From assembly GCA_002778195.1 (NCBI GenBank), contig PCDI01000002.1:4291234-4355233 (forward strand): a stretch of DNA of 64,000 bases, given 5' to 3'. Position 1 is the first letter of the stretch, and each line of letters begins with the position of its first letter. Of this stretch, positions 22,817-32,987 are shown one piece after another. The notes beneath the pieces are model-generated. The model did not search any database. It had not been told where the DNA came from and saw nothing but the letters and a program-made list of their open reading frames with translations. A program made the translations under genes and the position numbers. This DNA comes from Raffaelea ambrosiae. Its lineage: Eukaryota; Ascomycota; Sordariomycetes; Ophiostomatales; Ophiostomataceae.

Positions 22817-23657
22817 TGAAGAAGATCTCGTCTGCTAGAATATCGTGACAACTCGGCACGGGCATGAAAAGTCGGTCCCCACTCTTTTTTATGACATAGT
22901 TAGAAATTTTATTACGAACTAACTACTGATTCTGAAATATCTTATCACGAACGTTTTTCCTCTTTCAACTATTTGTTATGGACTCGTCTCCTCTTTTTTC
23001 TTTGTGTGTATGAAGACACTTTGGAGGAAAAAACTCAACATCCAGCGGCCCGCCAATTGGAGCCCCTGTGCGCAGCTACCCGTCCGATGACGATGAGGTG
23101 ATTTTGTGGCAAGGAAGGCGGGGAAGCCAGGGAGCCTCCGTGCTGCGAGGCTGATTACTATGTACACGGAACGACAGTGTTGATAACGCGCCGGCCCTGG
23201 GGCTGGCCGTCAAAGCTTACCAGCTCTATGCGATCGAGAGCCAAGACACTAGAAAGGGCCAAGATTCGACAAGTGGAGGCAGAAATGGGATGCTGCGATA
23301 GACAGCGGGCAACGATCGGCTGCTTGGCGCACGCATTATGTTAATCCTTGACACAAAAATGACCGGATAAGCAGGCCGTAAGCGGAAGGTCAATGCCAGA
23401 AGGGATGATAACGTTGATCCCAGGGTTGCATGCCCCCGATAGCCATGGAACCATGCCATGGAACCACGGACGCAGGACCTGGCCGTGCACAATGAAGCTG
23501 CAGGTAGAACAGCTATAATAGCCGCAGAGCTGGCTGTGCCGATCACGGGAGAAGAGCTCGCATAGCTTGCGGGACAGACCCCGATTGACTGAACTTTTGT
23601 GTGTGTTCATTTGGGCTTGCCGTTGTACAGCAACAGCCACCAGCAACAGCCACGACA
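22817..23657. other. Spacer before the gamma-glutamyltranspeptidase
   Basis: AT-rich 3' flank, then mixed sequence. TATAATA at 23514-23520 lies about 140 bp upstream of the next start codon. No gene seen. Confidence 0.5.
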
Positions 23658-25370
23658 ATGAAGATGCGGCTCGCCTCGGCTGTTCTCGCGGCCTCCGTGC
23701 TGGCCTCGCCCGTGCTGTCCCTCCCGAGTGTCTCGGCCCCCTCGCACCATGGCCACGACCAGCCGCCGCCCAAGCTCGGTGCTGTGGCCTCGGAGAGCTC
23801 CGTCTGCAGCAAGATCGGCACCAAGCTTCTCCAAGCCGGGGGCAACGCGGTCGACGCCCTCGTGGGGACCGTCTTCTGCGTCGGCGTCATCGGCATGTAC
23901 CACAGCGGCATCGGCGGCGGCGGCTTCATGCTTGTGCGGTCGCGCACCGGCGCCTACGAGTTCATCGACTTCCGCGAGACCGCCCCGGCCGCCGCCTTCC
24001 AGGACATGTACAACAACAACACGGCGGCCAGCCTGTACGGCGGCCTGGCCAGCGGCACCCCCGGCGAGCTGCGCGGCCTCGAGTACGTGCACAAGCACTA
24101 CGGCTCGCTGCCCTGGAAGACCCTGCTGGCGCCCGCCATCCGGGTCGCCCGCGAGGGCTTCGCGGTGACGGAGGACCTGGTCCGCTACATGGACTCGGTC
24201 TCGGACGCCGCGTTCCTGACCGACGACCCGACCTGGGCCATCGACTTTGCGCCCCGCGGCCGCCGCGTCCAGCTCGGCGACACCATGACGCGCAAGCGCT
24301 ATGCGGACACCCTGGAGACGATTGCCGAGCACGGCGCCGACGCCTTCTACACGGGGCCCATCGCCAACGCCACCATTGCGGCGCTGCAGGCCCGCAACGG
24401 CACCATGGCGCTGGCCGACCTCGCCGGCTACCGCGTGGCCATCCGCGACCCCGCGCACCTCGACTACCGCGGGTACCGGCTGCACAGCGGCAGCGCGCCG
24501 TCGGGCGGCATTGTCGTGCTCAGCGCGCTCAACACGGTGTCCGGCTACGACGGGTTCGGCGACCCGGCGGCGCTCAACCGGACGACGCACCGGCTGGACG
24601 AGGCGATCCGGTTCGCGTACGGGCAGCGCACGGAGCTGGGCGACCCGTCGTTCCTGCCCAACATGACGGCGTACCAGGCAGCGATGCTGTCGGCGGCGAC
24701 CGGCGCGGCGATCCGGGGCAAGATCTCGGACGCGACGACGCAGAACACGTCGGCGTACGACCCGGCGGGCATCGAGTCGCTGGCGACCCACGGCACGTCG
24801 CACATTGTGACGGCGGACGCGGGCGGGATGGCCGTGTCGCTGACGACGACGGTCAACACGCTCTTCGGCTCGCGCGTGATGGTGCCCGAGACGGGCGTCA
24901 TCCTCAACAACGAGATGAACGACTTTAGCGTGCCGGGCGCCAGCAACGCCTTTGGCTACATCCCCAGCGTGGCCAACTACATCCGCCCCGGCAAGCGCCC
25001 GCTGTCGTCCATCTCGCCGACCATTGCCGAGACCGCCGACGGCCGCCTCTACTTTGTCATTGGCTCCGCCGGCGGCAGCCGCATCATCACCGCCACCATC
25101 CAGAACGTCCACCACGTGCTGGACCAGGGGATGACGGCGCCCGCGGCGCTGGCGGAGCCCCGGCTGCACGACCAGCTGGTGCCGGACGTGGTCTCGTTCG
25201 AGTACGCGTACGACAACGCCACGGTGGCCTACATGCAGAGCCTGGGCCACAACGTGTCGTGGATTGCGCCGGGCCAGAGCACGGCGCAGGGGATCCGGCT
25301 GCTGCCCAACGGCACGTTTGAGGCGGCGGGCGAGCCGCGGCAGATCAACTCGGGCGGCTTTGCCGTGTAA
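23658..25370 (+). CDS. Secreted gamma-glutamyltranspeptidase (gamma-glutamyl hydrolase/transferase)
   Basis: Single exon, 570 aa. It starts at ATG 23658; an in-frame GTG upstream is not needed. Residues 1-21 form a signal peptide (KMRLASAVLAASVLASPVLS). GGT-family blocks follow: AVASES..GTKLLQAGGNAVDALV, GIGGGGFMLVR, FIDFRETAP, SGTPGELRGLEYVHK. The autocleavage/nucleophile Thr lies in THGTSHIVTADAGGMAVSLT, then come GVILNNEMNDF and GKRPLSSISPTI. The enzyme is made as one chain and cuts itself before the Thr into large and small subunits. It then transfers or hydrolyses gamma-glutamyl groups, for example of glutathione. It is extremely GC-rich and intronless, unlike most neighbours. Many N-glycosylation sequons fit secretion. 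Confidence 0.95.
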   Translation: MKMRLASAVLAASVLASPVLSLPSVSAPSHHGHDQPPPKLGAVASESSVCSKIGTKLLQAGGNAVDALVGTVFCVGVIGMYHSGIGGGGFMLVRSRTGAYEFIDFRETAPAAAFQDMYNNNTAASLYGGLASGTPGELRGLEYVHKHYGSLPWKTLLAPAIRVAREGFAVTEDLVRYMDSVSDAAFLTDDPTWAIDFAPRGRRVQLGDTMTRKRYADTLETIAEHGADAFYTGPIANATIAALQARNGTMALADLAGYRVAIRDPAHLDYRGYRLHSGSAPSGGIVVLSALNTVSGYDGFGDPAALNRTTHRLDEAIRFAYGQRTELGDPSFLPNMTAYQAAMLSAATGAAIRGKISDATTQNTSAYDPAGIESLATHGTSHIVTADAGGMAVSLTTTVNTLFGSRVMVPETGVILNNEMNDFSVPGASNAFGYIPSVANYIRPGKRPLSSISPTIAETADGRLYFVIGSAGGSRIITATIQNVHHVLDQGMTAPAALAEPRLHDQLVPDVVSFEYAYDNATVAYMQSLGHNVSWIAPGQSTAQGIRLLPNGTFEAAGEPRQINSGGFAV

Positions 25371-26385
25371 TGGGAGACCGGACCGATCGATGGGTTCCGG
25401 AACGCGGGTGTCTGGATGTCTGGATGGGCCGGACTGGTATGCCATCCCGTCGGAGAAGCGCCAAAGGTAGACAGAACAAAATGCAGACAGCCGGCCAGAG
25501 GCGTACGAAGAGAAGAAAAAAAATTTAAAAAAGAGGCAAAAAGACACAAGGAGGAAAGTAAAAGCACATAGGATTCTTACATTGTACAAAGACAAGCTCT
25601 CCTTGTTCCCGTTGTTGTTACCCTGGACGCGGTGAACCCACATAAAAATCCGGGGAAGTGGACGTCTGGCTGTGGGGCAGATGGATCCAAATGCCACCCT
25701 GTATAAGCACTGAATCGACACGCGGTCTTACGTTACAACCCCATCATTCATTCATCGTGTCTGACATCGAATCTGAGCAGCGAGCAGATGGATGATGCAG
25801 CTGCACCCTGCTTTGCCCTATGTCTGTGGGACGAAACCGACACGGGTGGTCTCTCGCCACGGTCGTCCAGTGGAAACCAGCGGTCAGTGGTCACAATGGG
25901 CACATATTAGTCACCATACAAAAAAAATCCGGAAAAGGAACCGCCGGCATTCCCGCTGAGCGACATGGCACAGCAGCGAGGGAACCAATCGCCGCGACGC
26001 AACCGGGCTAGGCTCTCCATGAGGGCCCGCATGGGCAGAGATGAGATGGCGTGTATGAGGGAAAGCGCATATGCCGTTCACTAGTGGTCTCCAAGAATCG
26101 TACGGACCTCGGCCTTGTCCGGGTGCCCCCCCCCTCACGAAAATGCGCCTAAAACACCGAAACAAGGAAAGGGCTATCTGGTCGGGCGCATGGGGGGGAT
26201 AGCTCCCAGCCCTGGCTGCCTTTGTATATAGCGCTGATTCTACCCTGTTCCGTCCATCCCCCTCTGCTGGTCCGCTGCAGCCACTCTCTGCTCTGCCAAC
26301 GCCGCTCGCATCCGTGCAGAATTGGAGCCAGACTCTCGTGCCAGCCCAAACAGACCGAGAGACCTTGCACAGCCAAATCGTCACC
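25371..26385. other. Gene-free kilobase between plus-strand genes
   Basis: Holds the 3' UTR of the transpeptidase and the promoter of the hydrolase. TATATA at 26225-26230 sits about 160 bp before the next ATG. No coding frame supported. Confidence 0.5.
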
Positions 26386-27890
26386 ATGTCGTCCGTAGTC
26401 AATCTCCTGCGGCTCAGTGAGTGTGCCCCGTTGCTTCTGCGGCGCTGCCGCGTGTCCCCCGTGAGCGTGAGGAGGAATAACCCGTGCCCCTGCAGCGTCC
26501 TACATCGCGTACGTCTCGGTCGCGCTCGTGTTCCGCAAACGCTCGGCCTCTCGATCGTACATGCACGCCTTCCGCAATCGGGTGATGCACAAAGTATGTC
26601 GGGTGCTGTCATCGAAACAGTTGCTGTGAGTGCCCCTTCTTCGGATACCTCTGTCCATGAGTGCCTCTTCTTCGGATACCTCTGTCCATGAGTGCCTCTT
26701 CTTCNCTTCTTCGGATACCTCTGTCCATGAGTGCCTCTTCTTCGGATACCTCTGTCCATGAGTGCCTCTTCTTCTTCGGATGCATCTGTCCAAGACAGGG
26801 CTGACGAAGCCCCGCAGGGCTCTCTACAAACCCGTACCGAAAGTCATCGAAAACGTCACCAAGGATACGGGCGTGACACCACGCGAAGAGGAAGTCCCGA
26901 ATGGGTCCGGAGCCAAGATCTTTTGGATCGGCAACCCCAAGGTGGAGAAGCTGATCCTCTATTTCCATGGTGAGCGTCCACCCGCTGCCCTCGGTCGCCT
27001 CGATGCCCCTCTCACACTACTGCAGGAGGAGGCTATTATCTCCCCATGGACGAGGGCCACTTTAAATTCCTGATCACCTGCCAAAAGAAGCTGGCAGACG
27101 CCGGCCACGATGTGAACGTGGCCGTACTCCAATACAGTACGTTTTCGTATACGATTCTCCCCAAGAGACCGCCAAGAGACCGTTGCTGAGCGTTCCGCGT
27201 GCTAGGCCTGACCCCCGAGTTCCGGTACCCGACGCAGCCAAAACAAGCCATGGCAGCCCTGGGACACATTCTGGATGTGGGGTACGCGCCATCCAATGTA
27301 CGTGCACACTGGAGAAGAGAACGGGGGCCAAGGCGGATCCGCTAGCTGACCGGGCGAACCCCCCCCAAAAACAGATCGTCATCGGCGGCGACTCGGCGGG
27401 GGGCAATCTGACCCTCGCGGTCCTCTCGCTCTTGCACCACCCGGCCGAGAACGTGTCTACCCTGACCGTGGACGAGCCGCTCGGCGGCGCCCTGCTGATC
27501 TCGCCCTGGGTCAGCTACGCGACCCACGCGCCGTCCTGGGCCGAGAACAAGAACAAGGACCTGCTCCACACCCGCATGATCCTCGAATGGGGGGAGTGGT
27601 ATGCCCCGACCGACTCGCGCGACGCGTACTCGGAGCCTCTGCTGGCCACGAGCGCCTGGTGGAAGGACCTGCCGGTGGCGGACGTGCTCAACCTGGCCGG
27701 CAAGGACGAGGTCTTCCGCGACGACATCCAGGAGGCCGGAAAGAGAATGGCGGACGCCGGCGTGTCCATCCGGACCGTGACCATCTCCAACCACTACCAC
27801 GAAGAGTGCATTGGCGACGCCAAGGCCGGACTGGCGCACGGGCAGATGGCGGAGGAGATCTGGGCCTGGCTCCATGCTCGATTTGCGTAG
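26386..27890 (+). CDS. Alpha/beta hydrolase (esterase/lipase, HSL-like HGGG type)
   Basis: Six exons: 26386-26416, 26496-26593, 26795-26969, 27026-27136, 27206-27297, 27375-27890 (340 aa). Splicing at 26969/27026 rebuilds the oxyanion motif HGGGYYLP. The nucleophile is in GGDSAGGNLTLA, the Asp in NLAGKDEVFRDD, and the catalytic His in NHYHEECI. The N-terminus has a hydrophobic segment (TSYIAYVSVALVF) that may anchor it in a membrane. The family hydrolyses short- to medium-chain esters or acyl groups. The substrate is unknown. Oddity: intron 2 (26594-26794) is almost entirely a 31-bp tandem repeat holding an unresolved N, and its last copy provides the splice acceptor. Confidence 0.9.
26629..26794. 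repeat. 31-bp minisatellite inside an intron, with an assembly N
   Basis: Five copies of a unit beginning AGTGCCTCTTCTTCGGATAC. Copies start at 26629, 26660, 26691, 26730 and 26761; the third is disturbed around N at 26705. The last copy differs and ends in CAAG, which is the acceptor of intron 2 of the hydrolase. Copy number in the real genome is uncertain because of the N. Confidence 0.93.
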
Positions 27891-28189
27891 GCGGAGTGTT
27901 TTTTATTTTTATCTTTATTTTTTCGTTTTCGTTTTCATGTTCGATGTTGCTTTGGGCTTCCTGGTGAGATGGATTCAATCGAGTGACTTGGGGGCTTGGG
28001 TGCGGTCGTATCCATGCGATGCGAGAGAAGGGGACAGGCCTTATGAACGGAGGGAAGACTGATATTACGTGGGCGTACTATCACACACACGGAGAAACCA
28101 GAGGGAAATCGTGGTATGAGTTGCACACTTCAGGGTCTCGGCATGGGTTTTTTTAGGTTGTCACAAAATGCCAAACCTTTTCTGTCCAC

Positions 28190-28730
28190 GTCGTCAACCA
28201 AGTCGCATAATAGAACTCGGTGGTTGAAATGCCAGCCGCTGTCCCCTTCCATCGTCAACGTGGCAATGGCCTTCCTGCCCTACCTCCTGGCCAAGAAGCA
28301 GCCCACGTCACTGGTATGCACTGGAACAAACGTTTTGCTTTAATCCCATTTTGGGGGTTCTTGCATACAGCGCCGCCTCCGAGGCCGCCCTGCACGTGTT
28401 TGTCTATTCGCTGCGCATCAAGACGCAGACCAAGCTCATTGAAATCCGGCCTCCTGCTGTTCAGAGTATGGTTCGGGTTTTTTTTTGGATGTCTGTTTTG
28501 TTCTTCTCGTCACAGAAGCTGACAGACAGCTGACATTCACGACTACTATGGCGACGAACGGGGCCGCAACTTGGGCATGCCCATGAAGGACTTCCTCGAC
28601 CAACGCCATGCCCCAGCTACTGGAAGATAAGGAGGAGACTGTCGTCGGAACGGCCAGGAAGCCCGACATGGAGTCGTTGTTCCGTCAGGCCGTCGAGGCA
28701 CGGAAAAACAGTCATGAGCCGCTTTGACAG
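28190..28730 (+). pseudogene. Truncated, frameshifted short-chain dehydrogenase remnant
   Basis: The remains of the C-terminal half of an SDR can be read across shifting frames: NVAMAFLPYLLAKKQPTSLV, then IPFWGF-LAYSAASEAAL..FVYSLRIKTQTKLIEIRPPAVQ. An intron with T-run and TCACAG follows, then DIHDYYGDERGRNLGMPMKD and, one base out of frame, MPQLLEDKEETVVGTARKPD..LFRQAVEARKNSHEPL. The nucleotide-binding N-terminal half is not found upstream. Several shifts separate the blocks, so no functional product is expected. Sequencing error could explain one shift but not the missing half. Confidence 0.7.
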
Positions 28731-28960
28731 CATAATGTTAGCGCACTACGAGCTCTGAGAAAACTGCAGACAGAACGACCTCCGGTGGCGTGGCACAATC
28801 AAACGAAGTGGAGACATATGAAGGCAACTTCACTAGATGTTGAGATGACCATCTCATTTCTTATGTATCCAATGCCCCAAGTGGCGGATAGGACGACGGA
28901 TCTTGCCATTATTGAAAGTCCATGTACGGCTTCTACTAGGAGCCAATGTGCCGCACATTC

Positions 28961-29996
28961 TCAGAGGTACAGAGTTGATTCCGTATGCGAGAGAAAAACA
29001 CCGGCATAACCACCGTCGACAGTGGCCTTGTTCACGAGAGCCAACACCGACTTGGCGCTCTCATCGGCTTTCGCAGGTCCCTGGAATGTCGGCGAATACT
29101 CCCTGAACTTGCCAAACATGGCCATGGCCAGCTTTCCTTCTTCTTCGGTTTCTATTGCCACGTCAGAAAAAAAATTTCCCTTTCTGTATTTTCAGACATG
29201 AGTTTACCAATATTCAGGCTGCCCGTGTCGACTGCACCGGGGCAAATGGCCATGCAGAGGACGCCCTTCTCGCGGTACACGGAGCTGAACTTGGCAACGG
29301 CCATGTTCAGGGCCGCCTTGCTCATGGCATAGGCCGTGGCCTGGTAAATGTCGGCTGCGAGCGTCATGGCGGGGTCCGACATGCCCGACGAGATGGCAAT
29401 CACCTTCTTCGCCCGGCCCTTGAGAATAAGGGGCATGAAAGCGTTGAACAGATGGACGGCGCCAATGGTATTGACGCGGAAATGGTCCACCAGGTCTTGC
29501 TCGAGGGCCGCCGGGTCTCTGCTCCTGTCGGGGAGTTAGTAACCCGGATCATCTCTCCCCGGTATTCTTTGCCACTGACAGAGTGTCAAAGCCCACCAGG
29601 GCCGTCTTGGCCTGCAGCGCGGCATTGGCCATGACATAGTCCAGGGTGCCGTTGGTTTTCTCCGAAACGAACTGGACTGCTTTCTATAGAACATTTGTTA
29701 ATGCTGTCCTGTGCTTTCCATGGACAAACTCCGCACCTCTAGTGCATCCGGATCCGTGGTGTCGGCTTGCACGATGTGGATGTTTTTCCGGCCGATTTCT
29801 GCGGCTACTTTAACCTCAACAGCTGCCTTGTCACGGACAAGACCGAAGACAATGTTTTCCGGGTCTTCAGAAAGCTGGCGGACGAATGCGAACTAGATAA
29901 AATATGTGTATTAGTGGCACGAGTCTTTTGCATAAAGCAGAGAGGAGAACGTACGCCGAGGCCACGCGAAACGCCGGAAATCACCCAGGAAGACAT
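28961..29996 (-). CDS. Short-chain dehydrogenase/reductase
   Basis: Five exons on the minus strand: 29996-29955, 29892-29737, 29683-29580, 29524-29208, 29151-28961 (269 aa), all phases consistent. The first exon encodes just MSSWVISGVSRGLG, carrying the GxxxGxG dinucleotide motif. It continues with FAFVRQLSEDPENIVFG, ADTTDPDALE, YVMANAAL (NAA motif), VIAISSGMSD (catalytic Ser region), and YAMSKAALNMAV with the Y-x3-K pair. It resembles the sniffer/C-factor-like fungal SDRs and would use NAD(P)(H). Substrate unknown. It lies next to, and converges with, an unrelated SDR pseudogene. Confidence 0.9.
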
Positions 29997-30405
29997 GATG
30001 ATGGTATGGATCTTTTCTAAATGTTTTTTTTTCCTAATTGGTTGATGAGATTGTTGGAGAATTCTCGAGAAACAATCAATCCAGAAGAGAAACAGCACCT
30101 ACTTATACATCGACGTCGAGCGTCGATTGCTCCGGCATCATGCCAAAGGAGAGAAGGCATAGACCCATTTTTAATTGCTGATACAAAAAAGTTGCCATAT
30201 TTCCCAAAGCGGAATATCGCCACCTGCAACGGTGATTATGCCATTTGTCATCGAGAATGTGCAGTGTGAATAATTCTGACTAGCTCGTAGACATTTGGAA
30301 AATACGGATAAAGTAGGTATGCAGGTTCGGACGATACCATAAGCAAATAATAATCATTCAAGTTTGGCTCAAAGAATTCCTATTCCAAACCTCGGACAAT
30401 CTATT
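29997..30405. other. Gap between two minus-strand genes
   Basis: AT-rich. Promoter of the SDR and 3' flank of the Zn2Cys6 gene. No gene seen. Confidence 0.55.
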
Positions 30406-32247
30406 TTAAACAAAACTTGGCATAATCTGGTACGAGGTTATGACCGCGTCCAGGCTGCTCAAGTAATCCAGTTCATAGTCGACAGCAAGGTCCTGTTGGA
30501 CCCATATCTGCTCCAGAATGGCCTGTAGGTGGTGCAAACTCCTTACACCCGACGTGTGTTTGGTTCTTCCAATATGCTCCAGGATTCTCATTCTCTGCTC
30601 ATCTGTTCGAGCTTCGCAACCAATAACCAGCAGCGGAAAGGCTGGGCTGAAGGCCTGCGATTCGTCGAAAAGTGCAAACGCCCTCACCACTATGGCATCA
30701 ATCTCGGGAGAGGGTCCCGAAAAGTTTCGCGATGCGCGTTTGAGGTAAATCAGGGCAGCAATCTTGAAGAGCTCAATGGTAACCGCCCATGTTGGATCCT
30801 GGTAGGACATTGCTTCCTCCGATGTACCCCGTGGTGACGATGGGACAATGTTGGTGATCCTGGTTTCCAGGCAATGCAAAGACTTTTCGTATTCGTCGTC
30901 GTGGTAGAGATCGTCGGTCGGCTGCCGAATCGTCTCGAACAGGAACGACAAACATATAAGGATTTCATGGGATGAGTGTGATGGATTGTTGACCTGTCTC
31001 GTGTTAGACAAACAGTGGCATAGACATGCACGGACATGCTCTGTCGTCCTACCTGTCGTAACTGACAAGTACCCTGGTTTGCTGGTACGGTGGTCTTGAT
31101 TCCTTTCCTCGGCTCTTTGTGCAGATACCAGTGTCGCACGGTAAACTGGCCCATGACCATGTGGTACTCTACCCAGGCCAGAAGGGGGGAGCATTCATTT
31201 GGAAAAGATGGGGTGTCAGCGGCCGCGTTGTCGACCAACTGTTTGGCTGCGATGAGGTGGCCTAGCAGAACTTGATTCAGAACTCCACAACCAAGTACAT
31301 AGATCACACCCAGCACTTACAGAACCACAGGGATACTGGGCCCGGCATTCCGAGCATCTTGGGCGGTCAGAAACTGTCCAAAAAGGGGGGGAGAAGTGCG
31401 GACGCGAACATACCTCGAGATGGCACAGGATCATGCTGGCAGCCATGTGCTGCATGACCGTGGTGCCTCCCATGCCAGGAGCACAAGACGAGGCCAGTGT
31501 ACGGAGAGCGCGCGCTTTGAAGCGAAACACATTGGGCCGGAGTCCGTGATGGTGAAAGGACGAGAGCGCCAACGCCGACTGCAGCACGGCCGTCGAAGAC
31601 GACGAGCCGTCCAGAAGAGCCAGACGCACCAGGAGACCCAAGAACGCGTTCTTGTCGGGCGTGAACATGGCCAGCGTGGAACATGCCGTGCCGAGAACTC
31701 TCGCCGTTAGCTTGGTCGCATTTCACAGACCAAGGCAAATGGTACGTGCAGTGATCAAGCAGTTCTCTGTCCTCGGAGCCCAGGTCGACTGGAAGCCACG
31801 ATGGCGACATCGGCAGACGGAGTGCTTGAACGGCCAGCCCATCGCGCCTGCCCAGTCCTATTCGGGAGGGATTAGCTGAAGGATCGTCTCCATAGGCAAG
31901 TTGCATGCGAATCCACCTTGGTTCATCCGCAGGTAATGGTGGAGCTGAATATCCCACGTCGTCGCATTCACAAAGCCCCTCTGGGAGACGCTCTTTGCTG
32001 TGCCCGGGCCGTCTGGCACGGAATAGGTCCAGCTCCGTTTTGCATTCGTCGGCTTCGGCCACGACAGGCGCAGCCCATACATGCACGGTCTGCGCGACCG
32101 GGCACACCGGGCACAGCGTGGACGTGCGCGGTTGCAAAAGGCTCTGGCGCCTATCGGAGTAAGGAAGTAAGCAAGCCGGTCACTCGGGCGGCGTCAGGCA
32201 GGAGCAGAGAATGTACCTTTGCAAGCCCAGCAGCCATTCGTATGCAT
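30406..32247 (-). CDS. Zn2Cys6 transcription factor with fungal-specific C-terminal domain
   Basis: Seven exons on the minus strand: 32247-32217, 32150-31917, 31857-31746, 31699-31414, 31357-31321, 31261-31053, 30993-30406 (498 aa). The first intron cuts the zinc cluster. After joining, the N-terminus reads CWACKGARAFCNRARPRC-ARCARSRRPC, a perfect C-x2-C-x6-C-x6-C-x2-C-x6-C. A linker (YGLRLSWPKP) typical of the PF11951-type regulators follows, then helical blocks such as NAFLGLLVRLALLDGSS, ALALSSFH, HMAASMILCHLE and HLIAAKQLVDN. It should bind CGG-type half sites in the nucleus. The 31745-31700 intron is short and its acceptor could shift by 2 nt. Position beside the carbohydrate block makes a local target plausible, not proven. 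Confidence 0.88.
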
Positions 32248-32987
32248 GGTAGGCCGATTCCTTGACTTGTGTACGAGTACGTGAATAGACATGGAGAAAT
32301 CGGTAAGCGCCAACAAAAACTTGCCCTTTTCTGCATGGCAAGCAAGGCATTTGTGATTATTAATGCTCATTGAACGAACGTCTCAAGATCGCTTTGCTCG
32401 GAAGCTTATGTCACAGTCCACGTACTTTTCATTTGTGGCTTTGTCAACGGTTGCCTATGACTGGGGGAGAGACAAGCGCACCATGGATGTGTGGTACGCT
32501 AAAGGCGACATGAGTTTCGCATCTATCGTAGAATACACCGTCCCTGAGCCGGCTCTTTCGAGGTGCTAGATTTTCTACGATGAGACCAGACCTTGCCCCG
32601 AATGCCAGGGGCACGTAGATCGATCGAGGGTTCCAAAACAAATCATCTACTATTCCTGGCGTAGCCACAATTGGAGACATACTGGAACTTTTGGCGACTT
32701 CAAACGACAAACGTTAGGATCTCTTCCATACCCTGCCTGGATACCATGAGGTCGACTGGTCGCCTGGATCTCGGAAAAAAAGTATAGCTTGTCCAACGTA
32801 TATGGCTTATAAACAATGGCCGCTTCCCATCAGATACCCTCCCGCCGAGAATCTGCCAACTTGGTACTATCCTGGTGAGCCAGGACCCCCCCCAAAGTCT
32901 CTGGCCTTCTCAGACCTTGCTCGATGCGACATATGCACTGCCCTGTCGTTTCAGACCCGCCCATTCTTCCTCCCGACAAACAAGAGA
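32248..32987. other. Promoter of the Zn2Cys6 gene and 3' flank of the GH35-like gene
   Basis: No coding frame with support. Small frames on both strands have no splice signals or family resemblance. Confidence 0.5.

Noticed and set aside
23607..25721. 704-codon open frame on the minus strand opposite the transpeptidase
   Set aside because: It is an antisense shadow of a very GC-rich gene; composition is Arg/Val/Gly/Ala-rich with no domain.
26500..26968. Minus-strand frames with repeated RHSWTEVSEE-like peptides
   Set aside because: They arise from translating the 31-bp minisatellite, which lies in an intron of a plus-strand gene.
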